Below, one piece after another: positions 1 to 6,099 of a DNA stretch of 9,392 bases. The first letter of the stretch is position 1. Every line of letters starts with the position of its first letter. The translations under genes were made by a program, and so were the position numbers. The notes below the pieces were generated by a model. It saw nothing but the letters and a program-made list of their open reading frames with translations. It made no database searches and was not told the DNA's origin. Origin of the DNA: DASQPA01 sp035644215 (GTDB lineage Bacteria > Acidobacteriota > Thermoanaerobaculia > Multivoradales > UBA5704); NCBI GenBank assembly GCA_035644215.1, contig DASQPA010000257.1, forward strand, positions 1-9,392, given 5' to 3'.

Positions 1-213
1 CGGGACTTTGGGTCAGCGTAAGCGGAGACGGCCCAGCTCCCGGGACTTTGGGCCAGCGTAAGCAGAGACGGCCCATCTCCCGGGACTTTGGGCCAGCGTA
101 AGCAGAGACGGCCCATCTCCCGGGACTTTGGGCCAGCGTAAGCAGAGACGGCTCAGCTCCCGGGACTTTGGGCCAGAGTAAGCAGAGACGGCCGTCTCCC
201 GGGACTTTGGGCC
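1..213. repeat. 40-bp direct tandem repeat array, about 5.3 units, each unit self-complementary
   Basis: Units begin at 1, 41, 81, 121 and 161; the fifth is 39 nt and a partial copy of 14 nt starts at 200. Units 2 and 3 are identical and the others differ at a few positions. There are no unique spacers, so it is not a CRISPR. The 40-bp period is not a multiple of three, which argues against coding. Each unit contains TGGGCC and GGCCCA about 15 nt apart (49-54 and 70-75 in unit 2), flanked by GGGA and TCCC (42-45 and 78-81), so each copy can form a two-part stem. The TCCCGGGA palindrome recurs at unit junctions (for example 38-45), and unit 5 holds the perfect 14-bp palindrome GAGACGGCCGTCTC. 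The array runs into the left edge, so its full length is unknown. Function unknown. Confidence 0.95.
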
Positions 214-214
214 T

Positions 215-235
215 GCCCCTCGACCCGGATGGGGC
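215..235. repeat. Small inverted repeat / hairpin between the tandem array and the long inverted repeat
   Basis: GCCCC at 215-219 pairs with GGGGC at 231-235 across an 11-nt loop. No T-run follows on either strand, so it does not look like an intrinsic terminator. In DNA this GC-rich, a 5-bp inverted repeat may be chance. Confidence 0.35.
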
Positions 236-262
236 GAAGAAAGGCAGAGCAGCCAAGCGCGT

Positions 263-435
263 GTCGCCCCCCTCCTGTCCTCCCCCCTGATCCAACCGCC
301 CCCTCCCAGGGGGGAGGGACCCGATAGGCAGCTTGCTCTTGAACCCCGACTACCCGACGGCAGCGCCCACTACCGCGTTCCTCCCCCCTGGGCGGGGGGC
401 GCAAGGGGATGGGGGGAGGACAGGAGGGGGGTGAC
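263..435. repeat. Long imperfect inverted repeat (arms about 65 nt), MITE-like or structured intergenic element
   Basis: The outer arms, 263-287 and 411-435, are reverse complements over 25 nt with one mismatch (G266 against T432, a G-U wobble on plus-strand RNA). After a 2-nt bulge the complementarity continues with small gaps through 290-327 and 370-410, including an exact 13-nt match (305-317 against 380-392). About 42 nt of non-repeated sequence (328-369) separates the arms. Each arm also holds its own hairpin: CCCTCCC 301-307 with GGGAGGG 312-318, and six Cs 383-388 with six Gs 394-399. The element could therefore form either one long stem or two local hairpins. I saw no transposase, and no flanking direct duplication obvious by eye. 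It may be a miniature inverted-repeat element, a structured RNA, or a barrier between this operon and the next gene. Confidence 0.85.
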
Positions 436-460
436 GTCCGGGTACAACCCTCCCTGGACG
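435..460. terminator. Nested hairpin downstream of tyrS, possible terminator or 3'-end stabiliser
   Basis: CGTCC at 435-439 pairs with GGACG at 456-460, and inside it GGGT at 440-443 pairs with ACCC at 447-450 over a 3-nt loop, leaving a 5-nt bulge. It begins 28 nt beyond the tyrS stop in the direction of transcription, where a 3'-end structure would be expected. It lacks the downstream U-tract of a classical intrinsic terminator, so any termination would need another mechanism, or the hairpin only protects the mRNA end. Confidence 0.3.
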
Positions 461-488
461 GGTATTTCAGAAGCAGATCGCCACCGCG

Positions 489-1730
489 CTATTCGTTCGG
501 ACTGAGCACAACGCGCGCAAAGCGCCGTTTGCCAACCTTCACCAGGTAGGGTTCAGGGCGTGAAGGGCGCGCCTCAGACCAATCGGTTACCTTGACCCCA
601 TCGATGCTCACGCTTCCGCTCTGGATTAGGCGGGTCGCCTCTTTTACGCTCGGAACCAGCCCTGCCTGAAAAAGCATCCATCTCACTGGCAGCGGCTTCG
701 GAGCGAAGATAGGCCCTTTTTCCTCAATATCATCCGGCAACCCGCCCTCCGTGAAGACGCGGTGGAACTCCGCCGCCTTTGCCTCCGCCTCCGCTGGACC
801 ATGGAATTGGGCGACCAGCTGGCGGGCGAGCTCCGACTTCGCCGCCTTGGAATGGAGCCGGCCGGCCGCCACCTCCTCCCGCCGACGGGCGATCTCGGCC
901 TCCCCCAGGTCGGTCAGCAGCAGGTACCAGTCCCAAATCAGGGTGTCGGGGATGGACATCGTCTTCCCGTACATCTCCTTCGGCGGATCCTCGACCGCGA
1001 TGGCGTTGCCCAGGCTCTTCGACATCTTCTCGCTGCCGTCGAGGCCCACGAGGAGAGGCACGGTCAAGACCACCTGCGGTTCCAGGCCCTCCTCCTTCAT
1101 GAGGTCGCGGCCGACGAGGAGGTTGAAGATCTGGTCGTGCCCCCCGAGCTCGACGTCCGCCTTCAGGAAAACCGAGTCGTACCCCTGGGCGAGCGGGTAG
1201 AGCAGCTCGTGCAGATGGATCGGCTGCTTCTCCTGGTAGCGAGTGCGAAAGTCCTCCCGCTCCATCATCCGCGCCAGGGTGTAGCGGCCGGCGAGGCGCA
1301 CCAGGCCGGCCGAGCCGAGGGCTCCGAGCCAGCGGTTGTTGTCGTCGACGACGGTCTTCTCCCGATCGAGGACGCGGTAGACCTGGCGCAGGTAGGTCGC
1401 GGCGTTGGCCGTGATCTCCTCCTCGTTGAGCTGGGGGCGGGTCGCCTTCTTGCCGGTGGGGTCGCCGATGCGGCCGGTAAAGCCGCCGATCAGGAAGATC
1501 ACCCGGTGCCCGAGGTCCTGGAAGTGCTTCATCTTGCGCAGGAGGACGGTGTGCCCCAGGTGGAGATCGGGGGAAGAGGGGTCGAAGCCGGTCTTCACGG
1601 TGAGCGGCGTGCCGGTCTTCTCGGCCCGCTCCAGCTTGGCGCGGAGCTGGGCTTCGTCGACCAGGTCGACGGCGCCGCGCTTGAGCAGCTCGATCTGCTC
1701 GTCAATCGGGGGAAAGGTAGGGTTGGCCAT
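489..1730 (-). CDS. tyrS: Tyrosine--tRNA ligase (tyrosyl-tRNA synthetase, KMSKS / type 2 form)
   Basis: This cytoplasmic class I aminoacyl-tRNA synthetase activates tyrosine with ATP and charges tRNA-Tyr. The 413-residue protein shows the HIGH-type ATP motif as HLGHT at residues 57-61, the Rossmann segment GFDPSSPDLHLGH, the tyrosine-pocket region around YPLAQGYDS (178-186) and a canonical KMSKS loop at 235-239. The C-terminal segment, about 345-413, is an S4-like RNA-binding domain (around LIQSGSVSIDG) that contacts the tRNA. KMSKS rather than KFGKT places it in the TyrZ-like group, whose usual length of about 400-420 residues fits. The ATG overlaps the stop of the glycosyltransferase by one base (TGATG). 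The nearest GGAG is 14 nt upstream, so translation probably depends on coupling. It is the last gene of the run. No upstream T-box-like leader is seen, since the preceding gene abuts it. Confidence 0.97.
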   Translation of the reverse strand: MANPTFPPIDEQIELLKRGAVDLVDEAQLRAKLERAEKTGTPLTVKTGFDPSSPDLHLGHTVLLRKMKHFQDLGHRVIFLIGGFTGRIGDPTGKKATRPQLNEEEITANAATYLRQVYRVLDREKTVVDDNNRWLGALGSAGLVRLAGRYTLARMMEREDFRTRYQEKQPIHLHELLYPLAQGYDSVFLKADVELGGHDQIFNLLVGRDLMKEEGLEPQVVLTVPLLVGLDGSEKMSKSLGNAIAVEDPPKEMYGKTMSIPDTLIWDWYLLLTDLGEAEIARRREEVAAGRLHSKAAKSELARQLVAQFHGPAEAEAKAAEFHRVFTEGGLPDDIEEKGPIFAPKPLPVRWMLFQAGLVPSVKEATRLIQSGSVSIDGVKVTDWSEARPSRPEPYLVKVGKRRFARVVLSPNE

Positions 1731-2452
1731 CAGAAGTTGATGTACTCCAGCTCGGAGGCGAGGAGCTGCGGTTGGCTGGCGGCGCGGCCCAGGCCGGGCT
1801 GGCTCCAGATCAGGTGGAGGTAGGCGCGGAAGACCGTGGCGAACATCTGGAAGCGCGCCCGCGAGCCCTGGATCAGGCCGCGCTTCTTCTCCTTGACCAG
1901 GTGCTTCAGATGGAAGAAGACGGTCGTCGTGATCCGCCCCTGGAGCTGCCGGCAGGCCCAGTTGAGACCGGTCTCGATGGCATAGCCGGCGATGTCCTCC
2001 GAAGGCACCGCCGCGAAGACCTCCCGCTTGAGACAGCGGATGCCGGAAAGCAGGGGGCCGAAGTGGACGTGGATGGCGTTCAGGAGCGAGCCGCGGTTCC
2101 GGATGCCCACGTTCATCTCGGAGCGGCCGTCCAAAACCGGCCGGATCAGCTCTTCGAGCATGGCGTGGGTCAGGTTCAAAATATCGCCGTCGACGAAGAC
2201 GAGGAGCGGAGCGTCGGTATGGGCGACGCCCACCGCCATGGCCGTCCCCTTGCCGTGGTTTTTCCGCAGGTGGATGATCTTCTGTCCCAGGGCACGGGCG
2301 ATCTCGACCGTCCGGTCGGTCGAGCCGTCGGAGACGACGATGACCTCGTCGATCAGCGGGGTGGACCGGAGGACCTGGAGGACTTCCGCCAGGGTCTCTT
2401 CCTCGTTGTAGGCGGGCACGATGGCCGCGACCCGTGGGGGTAGGCTCGTCAT
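1730..2452 (-). CDS. Family 2 glycosyltransferase (GT-A fold), acceptor unknown
   Basis: The 240-residue protein is a soluble GT-A nucleotide-sugar transferase. It starts with the typical strand and loop AAIVPAYNEEETL (residues 9-21), followed by VVSDGSTDRT (39-48), which contributes to nucleotide binding, and the metal-binding DxD as FVDGD (86-90). GYAIETGL (157-164) holds a Glu suited to the acceptor or catalytic site. No transmembrane helix is evident; the C-terminal quarter has basic and aromatic stretches that could touch the membrane. These features resemble dolichyl/undecaprenyl-phosphate and glucosyl-phosphoglycerate type GT2 enzymes, but donor and acceptor cannot be read from the sequence. 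I chose the ATG at 2452 because it gives the standard short GT2 N-terminus and has a GGGAG just upstream. An in-frame ATG at 2530 would add 26 residues and leave only 17 nt after dapF. It sits between dapF and tyrS and overlaps tyrS by one base, so an envelope role is possible but inferred. Confidence 0.85.
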   Translation of the reverse strand: MTSLPPRVAAIVPAYNEEETLAEVLQVLRSTPLIDEVIVVSDGSTDRTVEIARALGQKIIHLRKNHGKGTAMAVGVAHTDAPLLVFVDGDILNLTHAMLEELIRPVLDGRSEMNVGIRNRGSLLNAIHVHFGPLLSGIRCLKREVFAAVPSEDIAGYAIETGLNWACRQLQGRITTTVFFHLKHLVKEKKRGLIQGSRARFQMFATVFRAYLHLIWSQPGLGRAASQPQLLASELEYINF

Positions 2453-2456
2453 CTCG

Positions 2457-2461
2457 CTCCC
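2457..2461 (-). promoter_or_regulatory. Shine-Dalgarno supporting the glycosyltransferase start at 2452
   Basis: On the minus strand GGGAG is followed by 4 nt and then ATG. The spacing is a little short but usable. The alternative upstream ATG at 2530 has no comparable purine-rich site, and this favours the shorter protein. Confidence 0.4.
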
Positions 2462-2547
2462 ATCACCAGCCCCGTCGGGCTTTCCTTCCAGACGGACGGA
2501 CGTCACGGTCGCGCTCCGGCCGGGGCTCATTGTATCGGATCTGCGGG

Positions 2548-3405
2548 TCAGGACCAGGCGGGAGGGGTCGGCTCGACCGCGGCCGCGGCAAGGAGGTCGC
2601 CCTGGGCGACGATCCGGGCGTCGCCGGCGAGCGACCACTTGCCTGTCCCGGCGGCGGGATCGGCGGGATCGCCCGTCACGGCGAGCTCGAAGCCACCCTG
2701 GGTGAGGACCGAGAGGGGCAGGGTCGCCCGCTTCAGGTGGAGGCCGACCGCCGCCCCGGCGAGAATCCCGGTGCCGCAGGAGAGGGTCTCGTCCTCCACC
2801 CCGCGCTCGTAGGTGCGGATCTCCATCCGGTCGCTCTTGGGAAAGCGTACGAAGTCGACGTTGGTCCCGGCGGGGGCGAAGGCAGGATGGTGGCGCAGGG
2901 CGCGGCCGAGCGGCACGACCGGCGCCCCGGCGAGGCTCTCCGGCCAGGGCAGCACGAGGTGGGGGACGCCGACGGTGATCGCCCAGCCGGTCCAGGTCTT
3001 CCCCAACGCGTCGAGGGAAAGCTCGCGCGGCTCGTTTCCGGCGGCCAGTGGAACCGGCAGGTCGAGGGCGATGCGCTCCGGGTCGAGTTGGCGCGCGGCG
3101 ACACTCCCCGCGGCGGTGGCGATCCGCACCCGGTCGTGCGCCCAGCCGAGATGGAAGGCGAGCTGGGCGGCGCAGCGGGTGCCGTTCAGGCAGAGGTCGG
3201 CGGGGAGGCCGTCGGCGTTCCAGTACTCCATCGCCGCCTCGTCCCCCCGGCGGCGGAGGAGAAAGAGGCCGTCCGCCCCCAGCGAGACGCCGCGCCGGCA
3301 CCAGGCGCGGATCTGCTCGCGGCCGGGGGCCGGGGCCGACCCCTCGGGGTCGGCCAGGGCGAGGAAGTCGTTGCCGCTCCCCGATAGTTTGAAAAAGCCG
3401 CTCAC
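2548..3405 (-). CDS. dapF: Diaminopimelate epimerase
   Basis: DapF interconverts LL- and meso-diaminopimelate without a cofactor, supplying meso-DAP for peptidoglycan and for lysine synthesis in the cytoplasm. The 285-residue protein has the usual length and two-lobe layout: SGSGNDF near the start (8-14), NADG (63-66), the first catalytic cysteine Cys72 in LCLNGTRC, TNVDF (181-185), YERG (199-202) and the second catalytic cysteine Cys210 in LSCGTG. Both cysteines of the thiol pair are present. Two positions differ from the common consensus: Leu73 stands where CGNG has Gly, and Val147 stands in GVPH where GNPH has Asn. The start is GTG at 3405, overlapping the lipoprotein stop as GTGA; no strong Shine-Dalgarno is seen, so coupling is likely. 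A lipoprotein immediately before dapF recalls the lptM-dapF arrangement. Confidence 0.95.
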   Translation of the reverse strand: MSGFFKLSGSGNDFLALADPEGSAPAPGREQIRAWCRRGVSLGADGLFLLRRRGDEAAMEYWNADGLPADLCLNGTRCAAQLAFHLGWAHDRVRIATAAGSVAARQLDPERIALDLPVPLAAGNEPRELSLDALGKTWTGWAITVGVPHLVLPWPESLAGAPVVPLGRALRHHPAFAPAGTNVDFVRFPKSDRMEIRTYERGVEDETLSCGTGILAGAAVGLHLKRATLPLSVLTQGGFELAVTGDPADPAAGTGKWSLAGDARIVAQGDLLAAAAVEPTPPAWS

Positions 3406-4706
3406 TGCGCCGTGGCCCGGACCTCGGCGGGGTCGCTCTCGTTGCCGGATTGATCGATCGCCGTGATCCGGTAGACGTAGGTCACCCCCGGGGTGACGCT
3501 CGGGTCGCTGAACTGGACGTCGGGGATCGCCGTTTCGGTCAGACGCTGGTACTCGCCCTTGACCTGCCGCAAATCCAGCCGGTAGACCCGGTAGCCGGCG
3601 AGATCGGGGGCATCGCTGGCGCGCCAGACCAGGCGCACCCGGCCGGCCTCGACCAGGGCCACGGGCTCGCTCGGCACTGGCGGCGGGAAGCGATCGACGT
3701 ACTTGATCTCGACCTCGCTCTTGATCGCGCTCTCGATCAAGGGGCCACGCGCCGCGACGGTGGTCACGACGTAGATGTAGCTCTGGCCGAAACGGGCGGT
3801 GGTGTCGATGAAGGTTCGGTCCCCCACCGCCGCGGCATGGAGCGGCGCGCCGAAACCCTTGACCTGGGAGTCGCGCCGGTAGACGTTGTAGCCGACGATC
3901 GACGGCAGCGCCGGCGCCGCCGAGGTTGTCACCGCTGCCGGAGCGGTCCAGGTCACCTCGACGCCATCCCCGCGCGGCTTCACCTGGGTCTCGGCAGGCG
4001 GTGTGGGCGGCGTCCGGGGGAGGATGATCGCCTGGTTCGAGTACTCCGAGAGGTCGCCGTGGGGGCCGGAGAGGCGCACCGCGTAGTAGCGCAGCTCCGG
4101 TTTCTCGGGGAGCGGCTCGGGCAGCGGCAGGGCGACGACGATGCGGTCGCCCAGGGTGGCCGCCCCGACCTCCGGGCCCTTGAGCTTCAGGACCTGGGTC
4201 GCCGCCTTGAGCTCGCGCGGGTCGAGGGGCTGCGGCCCGGCGGGCGCGGCAGGCGCAGCCGGAGCGGCCGGCGTGCCGGGAGCGGCCGCCGGGGTGGGCG
4301 CGGCCGGAGCCGTGGGAGCCGGGCTAGGAGCCGCTGCCGCTGCCGACGGCGTCGGAGGAGTCGTCGGCGGGGCGGGGGGCGTCGTCCGTGTCGTCGTCGG
4401 TGTTGTCGTCTGTGTCGGTGTTGTCGCCGCCGCCGCCGCCGCCGCCGGCCGCTTCACCTCCCAGACCTCCACCTCCGTGACGCCACCCAGGGCCTGCCCA
4501 CCGGGGGTGAGCTTGGGGTAGGGCATGTCGAGCAGCAGGCGATACCCCTGCTGCGAGACCTTGAGGTCCTTGGCCGGCGCCGGCACGAAGCGCAGCGGCG
4601 GCTCGGGTGGTCCCTTCTTGCCGCAGGCGATCAGGGCCGCGGCGGCCAGGAGAGCCAGGCCGAGCCGGACGGCGATCGGGACCTGCCGCCGCAGCCTAGA
4701 GGACAT
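3402..4706 (-). CDS. LptM-like N-terminus fused to fibronectin type III domains: envelope lipoprotein
   Basis: The 434-residue protein begins with a basic n-region, a hydrophobic core (about 11-26) and a lipobox LIAC, so signal peptidase II should cleave before Cys28. The mature start CGKKGPPEPP resembles the small lipoprotein LptM/YifL (CG-x-KGP-x-x-P), which lies beside dapF in enterobacteria, as this gene does. Two FN3-like domains are clear at about 231-337 and 340-433, each with a GYNVYR or GYRVYR strand and a YIYVVTTV or YVYRITAID strand. A third FN3-like unit appears split: about 43-85 and 165-230 flank a Pro/Ala/Thr-rich low-complexity insert at 87-158. FN3 repeats usually mediate protein or glycan contacts; the ligand is unknown. 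Its start lies 11 nt inside hslU and its stop overlaps dapF by 4 nt. A role in envelope assembly is inference. Confidence 0.85.
   Translation of the reverse strand: MSSRLRRQVPIAVRLGLALLAAAALIACGKKGPPEPPLRFVPAPAKDLKVSQQGYRLLLDMPYPKLTPGGQALGGVTEVEVWEVKRPAAAAAAATTPTQTTTPTTTRTTPPAPPTTPPTPSAAAAAPSPAPTAPAAPTPAAAPGTPAAPAAPAAPAGPQPLDPRELKAATQVLKLKGPEVGAATLGDRIVVALPLPEPLPEKPELRYYAVRLSGPHGDLSEYSNQAIILPRTPPTPPAETQVKPRGDGVEVTWTAPAAVTTSAAPALPSIVGYNVYRRDSQVKGFGAPLHAAAVGDRTFIDTTARFGQSYIYVVTTVAARGPLIESAIKSEVEIKYVDRFPPPVPSEPVALVEAGRVRLVWRASDAPDLAGYRVYRLDLRQVKGEYQRLTETAIPDVQFSDPSVTPGVTYVYRITAIDQSGNESDPAEVRATAQ
4426..4446 (-). repeat. Trinucleotide microsatellite, seven GCC units (plus strand), inside the lipoprotein gene
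   Basis: Seven consecutive GCC triplets encode, as GGC/GCG/GCC-type codons read on the minus strand, a run of seven alanines at residues 88-94. They begin the Pro/Ala/Thr-rich insert. Slippage would change the alanine count without shifting the frame. The adjoining 4380-4425 region is likewise a GT/GTC-rich simple sequence encoding Thr-Pro repeats. Confidence 0.85.
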
Positions 4707-6093
4707 AGCGCGAGAGGTCCTGGTCCTGCACGATGCCCATCAAGGCGTTGCGGACGTACCCGGCATCCACCGTGAGGGTCACGCCCGCCATGTCGGGGGC
4801 GTCGAAGGAGACCTCGTCGAGCAGCCGCTCCATGAGCGTCGAGAGGCGCCGGGCGCCGATGTTCTCGGTCGTCGAGTTGACCTCGACGGCGAGGCGCGCC
4901 AGCTCGGCGACCGAGTCCTCGGTGAACGCCAGGGTCACCCCCTCGGTCGAGAGCAGGGCCGAGTACTGCTTGGTGAGCGCGGTCTCGGGCTCGGTCAGGA
5001 TGCGCACGAAGTCCTTCTCGGTGAGCGCGTCGAGCTCGACCCGGATGGGGAAACGGCCCTGGAGCTCGGGGATCAGGTCCGACGGCTTGCTGACGTGGAA
5101 GGCGCCGGCGGCGATGAACAGGATGTGGTCGGTCTTCACCATCCCGTACTTGGTCGAGACGTTGGTCCCCTCGACGATCGGCAGGAGGTCGCGCTGCACC
5201 CCCTCGCGCGACACGTCCGGCCCGCGCGACCCCTCGCGGCCGGCGACCTTGTCGATCTCGTCGAGAAAGATCATGCCGCCCTGCTCGACCCGGTAGCGGG
5301 CCTCGCGGGCGACCTGGGCGCGGTCGATCAGCTTCTCGGCCTCCTGCTGGACGAGGATCTCGCGCGCCTCGGAGACCTTGACCTGCTGCTTCTTCTTGCG
5401 GCCGAAGAGACCGGGAAGCATGTCCTTGATGTTGATCCCGACCTCTTCCACTCCCTGTGGCCCGAACATCTCGAGCGAAGGGTAGCTCGACTCGTCGACC
5501 TCGATCTCGACGCTCCGGCTGTCGAGCGCGCCCGAGCGCAGCTTGTCGCGGAACTTCTCGCGCGTCGCCGCCAGGTCGTCCTCCTCCTCGTCCTGTTCGT
5601 GGCGCAGATAGCTGCTGATCGGCCGCGGCGGCACGAGGAGCTGCAGCAGGCGGTCCTCGGCGCGCGCCGCGGCGGCCTCGCGCACCGTCTCGCGCTTCTC
5701 CTCCTTCACCATGCTGACGGCGATCTCGACCAGGTCGCGGATCATCGATTCGACGTCTCTCCCGACGTAGCCCACCTCGGTGAACTTGCTCGCCTCGATC
5801 TTCAAGAAGGGGGCCTTGGCGAGGCGCGCCAGGCGGCGGGCGATCTCGGTCTTGCCGACGCCGGTGGGGCCGATCATCAGGATGTTCTTGGGGGCGATCT
5901 CCTCCCCCAGCTCCGGCGGGAGCTGCTGGCGGCGCCAGCGGTTGCGCAGGGCGATCGCCACCGCGCGCTTGGCCTGCTGCTGCCCGACGACGTACTTGTC
6001 AAGCTCGGCCACGATCTGGCGCGGCGTCATGTTTTCGAGCACCGGCCCGAGCGGCAGGTCCGTGGTGGAAGAGCCGGAAAGGGAGATGGACAT
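4696..6093 (-). CDS. hslU: ATP-dependent protease ATPase subunit HslU (ClpY)
   Basis: HslU is the hexameric AAA+ unfoldase that feeds substrates to the HslV peptidase in the cytoplasm. The 465-residue protein shows VELDKYVVGQ-type N-terminal nucleotide contacts (here LDKYVVGQ, 31-38), Walker A GPTGVGKT at 75-82, the substrate-gripping pore loop GYVG at 108-111, a long intermediate (I) domain roughly 125-255 rich in charged residues, Walker B as MIFLDEIDK, and the sensor 2 region around GARRLSTLMERLL. The C-terminus LSRYVL matches the family's conserved tail, which inserts between HslV subunits to activate them. The start at 6093 follows the hslV stop by 6 nt. An internal Met22 at 6030 matches where many homologues start, but has no Shine-Dalgarno and lies 69 nt from hslV, so I prefer 6093. 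Length is typical (about 440-470). Confidence 0.97.
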   Translation of the reverse strand: MSISLSGSSTTDLPLGPVLENMTPRQIVAELDKYVVGQQQAKRAVAIALRNRWRRQQLPPELGEEIAPKNILMIGPTGVGKTEIARRLARLAKAPFLKIEASKFTEVGYVGRDVESMIRDLVEIAVSMVKEEKRETVREAAAARAEDRLLQLLVPPRPISSYLRHEQDEEEDDLAATREKFRDKLRSGALDSRSVEIEVDESSYPSLEMFGPQGVEEVGINIKDMLPGLFGRKKKQQVKVSEAREILVQQEAEKLIDRAQVAREARYRVEQGGMIFLDEIDKVAGREGSRGPDVSREGVQRDLLPIVEGTNVSTKYGMVKTDHILFIAAGAFHVSKPSDLIPELQGRFPIRVELDALTEKDFVRILTEPETALTKQYSALLSTEGVTLAFTEDSVAELARLAVEVNSTTENIGARRLSTLMERLLDEVSFDAPDMAGVTLTVDAGYVRNALMGIVQDQDLSRYVL

Positions 6094-6099
6094 GGCTGC

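Noticed and set aside
1..213. CRISPR array
   Set aside because: The units abut with no unique spacers between them, and no cas gene is in the window.
153..404. An 83-codon open frame on the minus strand in the left intergenic region
   Set aside because: It runs through the tandem array and the long inverted repeat, is rich in Gly/Arg/Pro from GC-rich DNA and has no recognisable domain. The repeat period breaks frame.
435..460. Classical Rho-independent terminator for tyrS
   Set aside because: The hairpin is plausible but has no U-tract on the minus strand, so it is listed only as a possible 3'-end structure at low confidence.
1730..3301. A 523-residue protein combining the dapF region and the glycosyltransferase
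   Set aside because: The extra N-terminal part is an Arg/Pro-rich out-of-frame reading of dapF; only the section from 2452 (or 2530) is a glycosyltransferase.
2548..3405. DapF as an inactive pseudoenzyme because of Leu73 and Val147
   Set aside because: Both catalytic cysteines, NADG, TNVDF, YERG and full length are kept, so activity is the simpler reading.
3450..4775. Long plus-strand frame of 441 codons with arginine-rich runs
   Set aside because: It is the mirror of the lipoprotein gene; the Arg-rich runs come from the Pro/Ala/Thr repeat read in reverse.
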